64,000 nt of DNA from positions 3,018,001-3,082,000 of the forward strand of contig NZ_CP120863.1 in the NCBI RefSeq assembly GCF_026191725.2, in the 5' to 3' direction. The stretch's first letter is position 1, and each line of letters starts with the position of its first letter. Shown in pieces: positions 1-7,672 of this stretch. Under the pieces are notes generated by a model that worked only from the letters and a program-made list of their open reading frames with translations, was not told the origin of the DNA and did not search any database. Source of the stretch: Roseibium porphyridii (GTDB taxonomy: Bacteria > Pseudomonadota > Alphaproteobacteria > Rhizobiales > Stappiaceae). A program made the translations under genes and the position numbers.

Positions 1-942
1 CATGATCAGCAGCATGGATTGGTTGGTGAAGGCGAGCTCCGATTTCGTGGGGACTGTTGTCTTGTTCAATGCCGCCGAACTCAGGCTTTTCACGAAACTC
101 AGGAATTCATGAAACCCGAATGGCAGGGTGAAAAACAGGGCAAATAGTGCTCCCAGAACGATCCTTTGAACGATCAGACGCGAATCTGAAATATCGAACG
201 TGATGTCGCTTGTGACCGAAATGGCATTGAAACCGATAAAGGCAGCAGAACCGATTGCTCCCAGGGACATCAGCCAGACAAGGAAGAAGAGGACCATCGC
301 TGCACCGTTCATTCCAGCGCCGAACAAGGGAACCTCAGACAAGACCACGGACATGATCATCGAGCCGATCGAAGCAACAACCAGCCAGACAGCGAGCTTG
401 GGCAGAAAATTCGGCATCTGAGATGCCAGGAACCTTTTGCGATTGGCGTCTGACAGTTGACTGAAGAGAGCCTGGGTTTTCTGCTCAATCGCCTGCCACT
501 CAGCGTCCGTCGGAGCGCGGCCTTGGTCGCCTTGCTTGCCGGCTTGCAGGTGATTGAGAATGCCGAGAGAAAAGTCCTCCGGCAGTGATGTCGCTTCGCG
601 AATCAAAAACGAATGCAAGCCGCGCAGGGTTTCCAGATCCTTGTTGAACTTCGGATCCAGGATTGTGTTGCTCGGGTCCGTGGCCCCGCTGTTCCAGACG
701 GAGGCGGCAAAATCCGCCATGGTCTGCTTGGCTTTTTGAAGCTCCGTACTCAAGTGGGCGGCCGTCCCGGACTTGGGCGCTGATGACGATGATAGTTTGT
801 CCGGCTTCAAGGAAGGTGGCGTCGTAGGCGCTGGAGGAGGCGACCCATGTGAAAAAGCCTCGTCGCCCAACTCCTTGCGTTTGTGGACTGCCTGCTCACG
901 CACCAGTCGAGCGTCTGTCTTGTCTTTGACATCCCCAGCCAT
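1..942 (-). CDS. Membrane protein of unknown function, C-terminus cut by the window edge
   Basis: Reading leftward from the ATG at 940-942, the frame stays open to base 1, giving at least 314 residues; the stop lies outside the window. The first ~60 residues are charged and then rich in Pro, Ser and Lys, which looks like a disordered cytoplasmic tail. The stretch at about residues 70-180 is soluble and probably helical. Three hydrophobic segments follow at about residues 181-202, 209-238 and 255-280. I do not recognise the family. A perfect 10-base palindrome, GTTACGTAAC, lies at 964-973, 22 bases before the start codon, and could be an operator. The composition matches the neighbours. I am confident that it is coding, but the function is unknown. 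Confidence 0.75.
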   Translation of the reverse strand, partial: MAGDVKDKTDARLVREQAVHKRKELGDEAFSHGSPPPAPTTPPSLKPDKLSSSSAPKSGTAAHLSTELQKAKQTMADFAASVWNSGATDPSNTILDPKFNKDLETLRGLHSFLIREATSLPEDFSLGILNHLQAGKQGDQGRAPTDAEWQAIEQKTQALFSQLSDANRKRFLASQMPNFLPKLAVWLVVASIGSMIMSVVLSEVPLFGAGMNGAAMVLFFLVWLMSLGAIGSAAFIGFNAISVTSDITFDISDSRLIVQRIVLGALFALFFTLPFGFHEFLSFVKSLSSAALNKTTVPTKSELAFTNQSMLLIM

Positions 943-1098
943 GCAGCATCCTGACTTTTCTTTGTTACGTAACGGAATGCTAGCAAAGATAGGTGGTTAC
1001 GGCAATTGCAACCTATATGCGCGTCAAGGTTGCCGCGCATCTGTCTAAAGGCAAACAGGGCACCATTCACGCTTGGCGTTGGCCGTTAGAGTGTATTT

Positions 1099-1767
1099 TT
1101 AGGCGTCCAGCACACTCAAGACGTCTTGTCCGGAAGCTTGAGGAGACAAGGCGTAATAGTCGGTCTCAAGCTTGAGAGCGTCGGCAAGGCGTTGATTGTA
1201 GTCGGCCTGCGAAACTTCCTGCGTACCAAATTTGTTCAGATGATCGGTCACAAATTGTGTGTCGAGCAGGGAGTAGCCGCCAACAATCAGACGGGCGACC
1301 AAATGCGCAAGACAGACCTTCGAAGCATCAGACTTGAAGGTAAACATGCTTTCGCCGAAAAAAGCGCCGTTCAGGCTCACACCATAGAGCCCGCCAACAA
1401 GTTGACCGTCCTGCCAGGCCTCGACCGTGTGGCAATACCCCATGTCGAAAAGCTCGCCGTAAAGCCTTCGAATTTCGCGATTGATCCAGGTCTTGTCGCG
1501 GTTTGGCTGAGGTGTTGCACAGCCGTCGATAATGCCCTGGAAATCCGTACTGACACGAATTTCGAAAACGTCGTTTCGAATGGTTCTGCGCAAGCGTTTG
1601 GGAAGATGGAAATTGTCCAGCGGCAAGACACCGCGCCGTTCCGGCTCAAGCCAGAACAGGCCGGGATCGTCGGCTGATTCAGCCATGGGAAACAGACCGC
1701 AGGCATAGGCCTTCAGCAGTACCTGTGGCGTAATTTCCATAACGATGTCGTCTTTGTAACCTGCCAT
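1099..1767 (-). CDS. aat: Leucyl/phenylalanyl-tRNA--protein transferase
   Basis: This 222-residue protein is the N-end rule aminoacyltransferase that moves Leu or Phe from tRNA to proteins starting with Lys or Arg, marking them for ClpS/ClpAP. The N-terminal pattern with a GLFPM turn, the [12 protein letters not shown] segment and the GAFFGESMF...SKVCLAHL block are hallmarks of the family, and the length is about normal. The start is the ATG at 1767; a second Met ten residues in (MEITPQ) is a plausible alternative. It lies 49 bases downstream of accC on the same strand, an order seen in many alphaproteobacteria, so it is probably co-transcribed with accBC. Identification is firm. Confidence 0.95.
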   Translation of the reverse strand: MAGYKDDIVMEITPQVLLKAYACGLFPMAESADDPGLFWLEPERRGVLPLDNFHLPKRLRRTIRNDVFEIRVSTDFQGIIDGCATPQPNRDKTWINREIRRLYGELFDMGYCHTVEAWQDGQLVGGLYGVSLNGAFFGESMFTFKSDASKVCLAHLVARLIVGGYSLLDTQFVTDHLNKFGTQEVSQADYNQRLADALKLETDYYALSPQASGQDVLSVLDA

Positions 1768-1816
1768 AAGGCCTCACTGTCCCTGTGGCGGCGATGTTGG
1801 CTCGCCGCCTGGTCGG

Positions 1817-3169
1817 TCAGCTGGACTTATTCTCCAGGTGCTTCTCGAGCCAGTGAATGTCGTACTGACCGTTGGCTATGTCCTGATTGTCCACCAAATC
1901 GCGGAAAAGCGGAATAGTCGACTTGATTTCGTCAACGACAAATTCATCCAGGCACCGACGCAGACGCATCATGCATTCGACACGATTGCGACCGTGCACG
2001 ATCAGCTTGCCAATCAAACTGTCGTAATAAGGCGGGATCTTGTAGCCCTGATAGACACCAGAATCGACGCGAACGCCCAAGCCGCCGGGCGGATGATAAT
2101 AGGTAATTGTCCCTGGAGACGGCGTGAAGTTGACCGGGTCTTCGGCGTTGATACGGCACTCGATTGCGTGCCCCTCAAAGCTGATATCTTCCTGGGTCAT
2201 GTCAAGCGAGCCACCAGCGGCAATCCGGATCTGTTCGTTCACCAGATCGATGCCGGTGATCATTTCGGTCACCGGATGCTCCACCTGAAGGCGCGTATTC
2301 ATTTCAATGAAATAGAATTCGCCGTTTTCATAGAGGAATTCGACTGTGCCAACGCCGCGATACTTGAGCTTGCGCATGGCATTGGCAACAATTTCGCCAA
2401 TCTGGCTGCGCTGTTCGGCATTGAGGCTCGGTGAAGGCGCTTCTTCAAGAACCTTTTGATGCCGGCGCTGGAGCGAACAGTCGCGTTCTCCAAGATGGAC
2501 CGCATTTCCTTTCCCGTCACCCAATACCTGGATCTCAATATGCCTCGGTTTTCCGAGATACTTTTCCATATAGAGGGCGTCGTCGCCAAAAGCGGCGGCT
2601 GCCTCGCTCCGCGCGGTTGAAAGGGCAGTGTCCAAATCGGCCTCGGATTTGGCGACTTTCATGCCGCGACCACCGCCGCCCGAAGCGGCCTTGACCAGCA
2701 CCGGGTAGCCGATTTCACGGGCAATCGCATGGGCGTCATCGGAAGATGTAACTGCCCCGTCAGATCCAGGAACAACAGGAATACCCAAATCCCTGGCCGT
2801 TTGCTTGGCCTGGATCTTATCTCCCATGATGCGGATGTGTTCGGCGGTCGGACCGATAAACTCGATATTGTGTGCTTCGAGAATTTCCGCAAACCGTGCG
2901 TTTTCCGAAAGAAAACCATATCCAGGATGAACTGCATCGGCCCCGGTAATTTCACAGGCGGCCAGAAGCTGCGGAATGTTGAGATAGCTCTCACGTGCCG
3001 CCGGAGGTCCGATGCAAACACTTTCATCGGCGAGGCGCACATGCATTGCATCAGCGTCTGCGGTGGAGTGAACGGCGACGGTTGGAATGCCAAGCTCTTT
3101 GCATGCACGCAGAATGCGCAGGGCGATTTCGCCTCGGTTGGCAATTAGGATTTTCGAGAACATAGCCAA
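1817..3169 (-). CDS. accC: Acetyl-CoA carboxylase, biotin carboxylase subunit
   Basis: This 450-residue ATP-grasp enzyme carboxylates the biotin carried by AccB, the first half-reaction of malonyl-CoA synthesis in the cytoplasm. The N-terminal [10 protein letters not shown] motif, the glycine-rich ATP loop GGGGRGMK and the catalytic [14 protein letters not shown] block are all visible, and the length matches E. coli AccC. The listed start gives MAMFSKI; initiation at the second Met (MFSKI) is equally possible. It begins 9 bases after the accB stop, so the two are surely one operon and made together. No sign of truncation. Confidence 0.97.
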   Translation of the reverse strand: MAMFSKILIANRGEIALRILRACKELGIPTVAVHSTADADAMHVRLADESVCIGPPAARESYLNIPQLLAACEITGADAVHPGYGFLSENARFAEILEAHNIEFIGPTAEHIRIMGDKIQAKQTARDLGIPVVPGSDGAVTSSDDAHAIAREIGYPVLVKAASGGGGRGMKVAKSEADLDTALSTARSEAAAAFGDDALYMEKYLGKPRHIEIQVLGDGKGNAVHLGERDCSLQRRHQKVLEEAPSPSLNAEQRSQIGEIVANAMRKLKYRGVGTVEFLYENGEFYFIEMNTRLQVEHPVTEMITGIDLVNEQIRIAAGGSLDMTQEDISFEGHAIECRINAEDPVNFTPSPGTITYYHPPGGLGVRVDSGVYQGYKIPPYYDSLIGKLIVHGRNRVECMMRLRRCLDEFVVDEIKSTIPLFRDLVDNQDIANGQYDIHWLEKHLENKSS

Positions 3170-3178
3170 AGAGGCTCC

Positions 3179-3664
3179 TTATTCGACGATAATGAGCGGT
3201 TCGCCGAATTCCACCGGCTGAGCATCTTCCACAAGGATTTCCTTGACGACACCGGTTTTGGTGGAGGGAATGTGGTTCATGGTCTTCATGGCTTCGATGA
3301 TCAGGATCGTTTGACCCTCTGTCACCTTGTCGCCGACCTGAATAAATGCGGCAGCTCCCGGTTCTGGAGACAGATAAGCTGTTCCGACCATAGGAGATGT
3401 TACCGTTGAACCGGCACTGGCTGTCGTATCAGCAGCTGGCGCGGAAGCTGTAGCCGGCGCTGCGGCTGGTGCTGCTGCGGCGACAGGTGCAACAGCAGGA
3501 GCGGCAGCCATGTTGATCGGGGCGTTGATTGACATTTGACGGGCGACGCGAATGCGGGTGTCGCCCTGTTCCAGCTCGATCTCGGAAAGATTGGTCTCGT
3601 CGAGTAAAACTGCGAGATCCCGGATCAGGGCAGTGTCGAATTTCTTGTTATCGTTACGCATCAT
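3179..3664 (-). CDS. accB: Acetyl-CoA carboxylase, biotin carboxyl carrier protein
   Basis: This 161-residue carrier holds the biotin that AccC charges and the carboxyltransferase discharges. The order is an N-terminal helical domain starting [10 protein letters not shown], an Ala/Pro-rich flexible linker at about residues 50-80, and a C-terminal biotinyl domain. The biotin-accepting Lys lies in EAMKTMN, with Thr where E. coli has Met, as is usual in alphaproteobacteria. The frame is open for 40 more codons upstream, but that extension has no family resemblance, so I chose the double Met at 3659-3664. The upstream gap holds a long inverted repeat (3832-3870). BirA at 60768-61538 is the expected ligase. 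Confidence 0.93.
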   Translation of the reverse strand: MMRNDNKKFDTALIRDLAVLLDETNLSEIELEQGDTRIRVARQMSINAPINMAAAPAVAPVAAAAPAAAPATASAPAADTTASAGSTVTSPMVGTAYLSPEPGAAAFIQVGDKVTEGQTILIIEAMKTMNHIPSTKTGVVKEILVEDAQPVEFGEPLIIVE

Positions 3665-3831
3665 GTGGTTTGGCTCTCGTACTCGGTCCGCAATTGGCAC
3701 AAACATATACCGGCCGCTGTCAGCTCCACCTTGGCTGGTGGCTGGCTCGATCTTGCCGGTTTTCGGGGATTTGAATTCCGTCAACTCCGGTTCGTTTTGT
3801 GCAATTAGCCCCGCATTATCAAAGCATTTGA

Positions 3832-3870
3832 GGTCGTATCCCGCTTCCGTTCAGAAAGCGGATTACGACC
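3832..3870. promoter_or_regulatory. Long imperfect inverted repeat upstream of accB
   Basis: Arms GGTCGTA (3832-3838) plus CCGCTT (3841-3846) pair with AAGCGG (3856-3861) plus TACGACC (3864-3870), giving 13 pairs around a 2x2 internal loop and a 9-base loop. It lies in the 285-base gap between the dsbA-like gene and accB, about 170 bases before the accB start. No T-run follows on either strand, so an operator or RNA leader element is more likely than a simple terminator. Confidence 0.5.
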
Positions 3871-3949
3871 CTTATAGGCATTCAATAGTAACAGGAAAAC
3901 CCCGACGGATCATCGAAATCGAGGAAAAGTCGTGTCGGATGAAGGTTTT

Positions 3950-4738
3950 TTAGCAGGTCGTCTGACCACAGTTCTTCATCGCGTCCAGTTTGTTGCGCAA
4001 TTGATCATATCCAACAGCGCCCATTACGACCTCGTTGCCGACCACATAAGAGGGTGTTCCGGTAAGGCCCAGGCGATTGGCGATTGTATAGACTTCTTCA
4101 ATTGTCAGCCCGGCTTCGTCGGTTTCCATGGCTGCGAGCAGCTTGTCTTCCTCGATGCCGGTTTCCAGAGCAGCCTTGAGTGCGCTTGCCCTATTTGCCT
4201 GACCACGGCTGAGAAGCAGGGATTCGTGGAATTCAGCATATTTGTCCGGGGCAACGGAATTGACCGCGACTGCAACCTGCGCTGCTTCAACGGACCCCTG
4301 ACCGAGAACGGGGAATTCCTTCAACACGACCTTCAAGTCCGGGTCGCCCTCGATCAATTTCATCATGTCGCCATAAGCGCGCTTGCAGTAGCCACAATTG
4401 TAATCGAAGAATTCGACCAGCGTCACCGAACCTTCTGGATTGCCCATGACAACCTGACGAGTGGAATTGAACAGAATGTCGGCGCTGTCATTGAGAGCCT
4501 GCAAGCGTGCAGTCTCTGCAGCTTCCCGTTCACGTCGATCCAATTCGGTCAGCGCTTCCGCGATGATCTCCGGGTTCTGCAAGATATATTCGCGGACGAT
4601 CTTTTCAATCTCGCCACGGTCAATGTCCTGAGCTGTCGCCGACCCTGCGACAAGTGCAAGACACAGCGCGCTTGCGGAAAAGATCCTCAGCAGCACAGGC
4701 GGGCACAGGCGCCGGGAGAATTGGAATACTTGGGTCAT
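3950..4738 (-). CDS. DsbA-family periplasmic thiol oxidoreductase (ScsC/Com1-like)
   Basis: This 262-residue exported protein has a basic N-terminus, a hydrophobic signal core and a likely cleavage site after ATAQ near residue 37. A charged, probably helical stretch follows (about 38-90), then a thioredoxin fold with the active site CGYC in FFDYNCGYCKR, and a cis-Pro segment TGTPSYVVG near the C-terminus. The helical N-terminal region plus CGYC core resembles the Com1/ScsC branch of DsbA-like proteins, some of which oligomerise and isomerise disulfides; oxidase versus isomerase activity cannot be told from sequence. It lies 62 bases after the M48 protease gene on the same strand, suggesting a shared envelope quality-control transcript. 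Confidence 0.85.
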   Translation of the reverse strand: MTQVFQFSRRLCPPVLLRIFSASALCLALVAGSATAQDIDRGEIEKIVREYILQNPEIIAEALTELDRREREAAETARLQALNDSADILFNSTRQVVMGNPEGSVTLVEFFDYNCGYCKRAYGDMMKLIEGDPDLKVVLKEFPVLGQGSVEAAQVAVAVNSVAPDKYAEFHESLLLSRGQANRASALKAALETGIEEDKLLAAMETDEAGLTIEEVYTIANRLGLTGTPSYVVGNEVVMGAVGYDQLRNKLDAMKNCGQTTC

Positions 4739-4800
4739 TCAGGGCTCCTTTGACGGTAGATCCGGATCTTGGCCGGTCTCTCCGCCTTGCGTGTCACAGG

Positions 4801-6171
4801 TCAGCGGTTTCGCGGTAGTTTGGGTGTCTTGTACGCTACAATATCGTCCGCTTGAAGCCATGCCGGCGATCCGCGCTTCAAACTTTTTTGAGCACGCGCC
4901 GCATAGCGCTTGGCTGCCTCGAAGTCTCCGCGAACCATCAACCCCTTTGCGGTGGCCAAATCTGCCTCAGCGCGTTCGCCCTGACGGCCATGCGCAATGG
5001 CAAGCTGGCTGTAGGCAATGCCTGAGTTTTCGTCCATTTGAATGGCTCGTTTCAAAACCTTCTCGGCCTCAGGCAGATAGGACTGCTCATTTGCACCGAC
5101 AAGCGCGTAGCCAAGCCAAACGAGAAACTGTGGTTCGTTGGGTTTGAAGGAAAGCGCTTTTCGGAACGGTGCAATGGCGCGCTTGGGGTCGCCGCTCTCC
5201 AGAAGAGCCTGTCCCTTCAATTCGTAATAATAGGGATTGTTGGGTTGTGTGCGGATCAAGGCATCGATCTCTTTGACAGCACCTTTGCCGCGGCTTTTCA
5301 TGGCCGCAATCGCTCTGGCGTATTGTGCAGCCGGGCTTTTGTCGCTTCTGGGGTAAGCCCTGAGCGTTGCCGATGGGTGACTGGTAAAGGCATAGAGTTT
5401 GGCACGCGCCTGGTCATGCCTGTACTGCAACACATAATCTTCCGGTTGGTTGAAGTACTTGGATTTTTGAGCCTCGTTCAAAAGGCCGTTGAAACGCTCT
5501 TGCGCCATAGGATGGCTCTGCGCATATGGGTCGGCAAATTTCCTTGAGAACATTTGCTGTTCCGACATGCGTTGAAAGGTTTTCAACATGCCGCGGGCGC
5601 TCTGTCCTGTTGCGTTGAGGTATCTGAGTGCTGCCCTGTCGGCCGCAGCTTCTTCACCGCGCTGATAGCTCAGCAACGTTCGTCTGCCGACTGAGCCAGC
5701 TCCAAGAGCAGCTGCAGCACCTCCTGAAGCAGCATCCCCTGATCCGGCTGCCGCGCCGGCAGCGGCTGCTCCAGCGCCCAGTATCATGCCGATCACGGAA
5801 ACGATTTGGGCGTTCGCGGCTGCGGATCTCAGACGGACGAGATGCCGGCCGGCGATGTGACCTGTTTCATGCGCTATAACGCCGATAACTTCGCCTGGCG
5901 CTTCTGCTTCCATGATGACGCCGATATTGATGAACATGCGCCGGGAATCGGGAACGAAGGCGTTGAAACTCTTGTCGTTGACGAGAATGATCTGTGGTTC
6001 TGAATTGGAAATGCCAGCCACCTTGTAGATAGGCTTTGCATAGTCCTTCAAAAGCGCTTCCACTTCAGCATCACGAACCAGTGGAAGTTTTCCGCGTTGT
6101 GCCTGTGCGGGGACAATAGCCATCGGCAAAATGACTGCAGCCGAGCAGGCGATGGCAACGGCTTTTTTCAT
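4801..6171 (-). CDS. M48-family zinc metalloprotease with TPR repeats (BepA-like)
   Basis: This 456-residue exported protease has a classic signal peptide from MKKAVAIACS with cleavage after PAQA. The M48 domain carries the zinc motif HETGH (in IAHETGHIAGRH), the downstream glutamate in GEEAAADRAALRYL, and an Ala/Gly-rich hydrophobic stretch between them. The C-terminal half is a set of TPR-like helices, including YYELKGQALLESGDPKRAI. This layout matches BepA/YfgC, which degrades or helps assemble misfolded outer-membrane proteins. The frame continues upstream to a GTG at 6270, but the ATG at 6171 places the signal peptide at the N-terminus and is preferred. It is followed by the dsbA-like gene. 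Confidence 0.9.
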   Translation of the reverse strand: MKKAVAIACSAAVILPMAIVPAQAQRGKLPLVRDAEVEALLKDYAKPIYKVAGISNSEPQIILVNDKSFNAFVPDSRRMFINIGVIMEAEAPGEVIGVIAHETGHIAGRHLVRLRSAAANAQIVSVIGMILGAGAAAAGAAAGSGDAASGGAAAALGAGSVGRRTLLSYQRGEEAAADRAALRYLNATGQSARGMLKTFQRMSEQQMFSRKFADPYAQSHPMAQERFNGLLNEAQKSKYFNQPEDYVLQYRHDQARAKLYAFTSHPSATLRAYPRSDKSPAAQYARAIAAMKSRGKGAVKEIDALIRTQPNNPYYYELKGQALLESGDPKRAIAPFRKALSFKPNEPQFLVWLGYALVGANEQSYLPEAEKVLKRAIQMDENSGIAYSQLAIAHGRQGERAEADLATAKGLMVRGDFEAAKRYAARAQKSLKRGSPAWLQADDIVAYKTPKLPRNR

Positions 6172-6442
6172 CAATCGACTACCGGACTTCAACGTCGACA
6201 AAGCTTGAACGGGCACGAAGGTCTTCTCGCTCTTTGATGTGTCTTGGGGCAGCACACCCATTCCACGCACATATTTGTGTGGCGAAGGTATGGAGGTGTC
6301 GCGTCAGGGTCAAGAAAAGCCGAATGACAAATAAGTAAGGATTGTGACTGTCTGCCGCGCCAATTCCGATGGATGCGTTGCATCACTTCATAAAATCCGC
6401 GATACCGGTTGCCTTCGAAGCAGGACCGGAAACGCTACCCCT

Positions 6443-7606
6443 ATGAACACACCAGTTTTTTCGCCTTCCAAGCGAAGTGAGGTTGCCCCGTTTATCGCCA
6501 TGGACGTTCTGTCCGAGGCAGCCAAACTGGAGGCCCAGGGGCGATCAATCGTTCATATGGAAGTTGGGCAACCTTCCGCACCAGCGCCTAAGGCTGCACT
6601 TTCAGCAGCTACAGAGGCGTTGAAGCATGGCCGTCTCGGTTATACAGAAGCGCTCGGCATCAAGCCGTTGAGGACTGCGCTCTCTGACCACTACAGACAC
6701 ACTTATGGGGTTAATGTATCGGCGGAGCGTATCATGGCGACCACCGGTTCTTCCGCTGGTTTCAATCTGGCATTCCTGGCAGCGTTCGATCCAGGGGACC
6801 GTATTGTGCTGACCGCACCGGGATACCCGGCTTACCGGAACATCTTGAAGGCGCTCGGATTGATCCCCGTCGAAGTGGAGGTCGGTTCAGATACCCGTTG
6901 GTGCCTGACGCCTGAGCATCTGGAAGCAGCCAGGCGCGAAGGTCCCATCAGAGGTGTTCTGGTCGCCAGCCCCGCCAATCCAACGGGCACCATGATGAGT
7001 GCTGAAGCGCTCGACACCCTCATCCATTACTGTGACGATGAGGGGATCTGGTTCATCTCCGATGAGATCTACCATGGCCTCGACTATGCCGGTGAGCAGA
7101 AAACCGCTCTGCAAACGTCGGAAAAAGTTATAATTATCAATAGCTTTTCAAAATACTATTGTATGACAGGTTGGCGGATCGGCTGGATGGTCTTGCCGGA
7201 GCAACTCGTTCGACCGACCGAACGCATTGCACAAAGCCTTTATATCTCTCCACCAGAACTCTCCCAGATCGCGGCAACATCCGCACTTGGTGCGGTTCAG
7301 GAGCTTGAAGCAGTCAAGGCAGGTTATGCAGCCAATCGGACCCTGTTGCTGGAGGGACTGCCTGCGATCGGTTTCGATAAACTGTTGCCAGTCGACGGCG
7401 CATTTTACATCTACGCCGACATAAGCCGTTTCAGTTCAAACAGTCTCAAATTTGCCAAGCGTATCCTCCATGAAGCAGGGGTCGCAGCGACACCCGGTGT
7501 CGATTTCGACCCCGTCCACGGGCACGAATTTCTGCGGTTCTCTTTTGCAGGTGCCCATGAGGACATGAAATCTGCTCTAGAAAGGCTTTCAGGTTTTCTC
7601 GGTTAG
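6443..7606 (+). CDS. Pyridoxal-phosphate aminotransferase, class I/II
   Basis: This 387-residue cytoplasmic enzyme is of the fold-type I aspartate aminotransferase family. The PLP-binding Lys is in NSFSKYYCMTGWRIGW, an NPTG motif is present (ASPANPTGTMM), the SDEIYHGLDY block carries the Asp and Tyr that contact PLP, and the substrate-carboxylate Arg is in FLRFSFAGA. The exact amino acid substrate cannot be read from sequence. The ATG at 6443 was chosen because the 33 codons upstream (from a GTG at 6344) do not resemble the family. It is transcribed alone and converges on rne, with a shared hairpin terminator at 7628-7648. Confidence 0.92.
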   Translation: MNTPVFSPSKRSEVAPFIAMDVLSEAAKLEAQGRSIVHMEVGQPSAPAPKAALSAATEALKHGRLGYTEALGIKPLRTALSDHYRHTYGVNVSAERIMATTGSSAGFNLAFLAAFDPGDRIVLTAPGYPAYRNILKALGLIPVEVEVGSDTRWCLTPEHLEAARREGPIRGVLVASPANPTGTMMSAEALDTLIHYCDDEGIWFISDEIYHGLDYAGEQKTALQTSEKVIIINSFSKYYCMTGWRIGWMVLPEQLVRPTERIAQSLYISPPELSQIAATSALGAVQELEAVKAGYAANRTLLLEGLPAIGFDKLLPVDGAFYIYADISRFSSNSLKFAKRILHEAGVAATPGVDFDPVHGHEFLRFSFAGAHEDMKSALERLSGFLG

Positions 7607-7627
7607 TCCCAAGTGCGCACAAAGAAA

Positions 7628-7648
7628 AGGCGGCCAAATTGGCCGCCT
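7628..7648. terminator. Hairpin terminator between the aminotransferase gene and rne
   Basis: AGGCGGCC (7628-7635) pairs perfectly with GGCCGCCT (7641-7648) across a 5-base loop. On the minus strand it is followed by a T-rich tract, so it is a good rho-independent terminator for rne. On the plus strand the tail is weaker. Confidence 0.8.
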
Positions 7649-7672
7649 AATAACTGTTTCTATGATTTAGGA

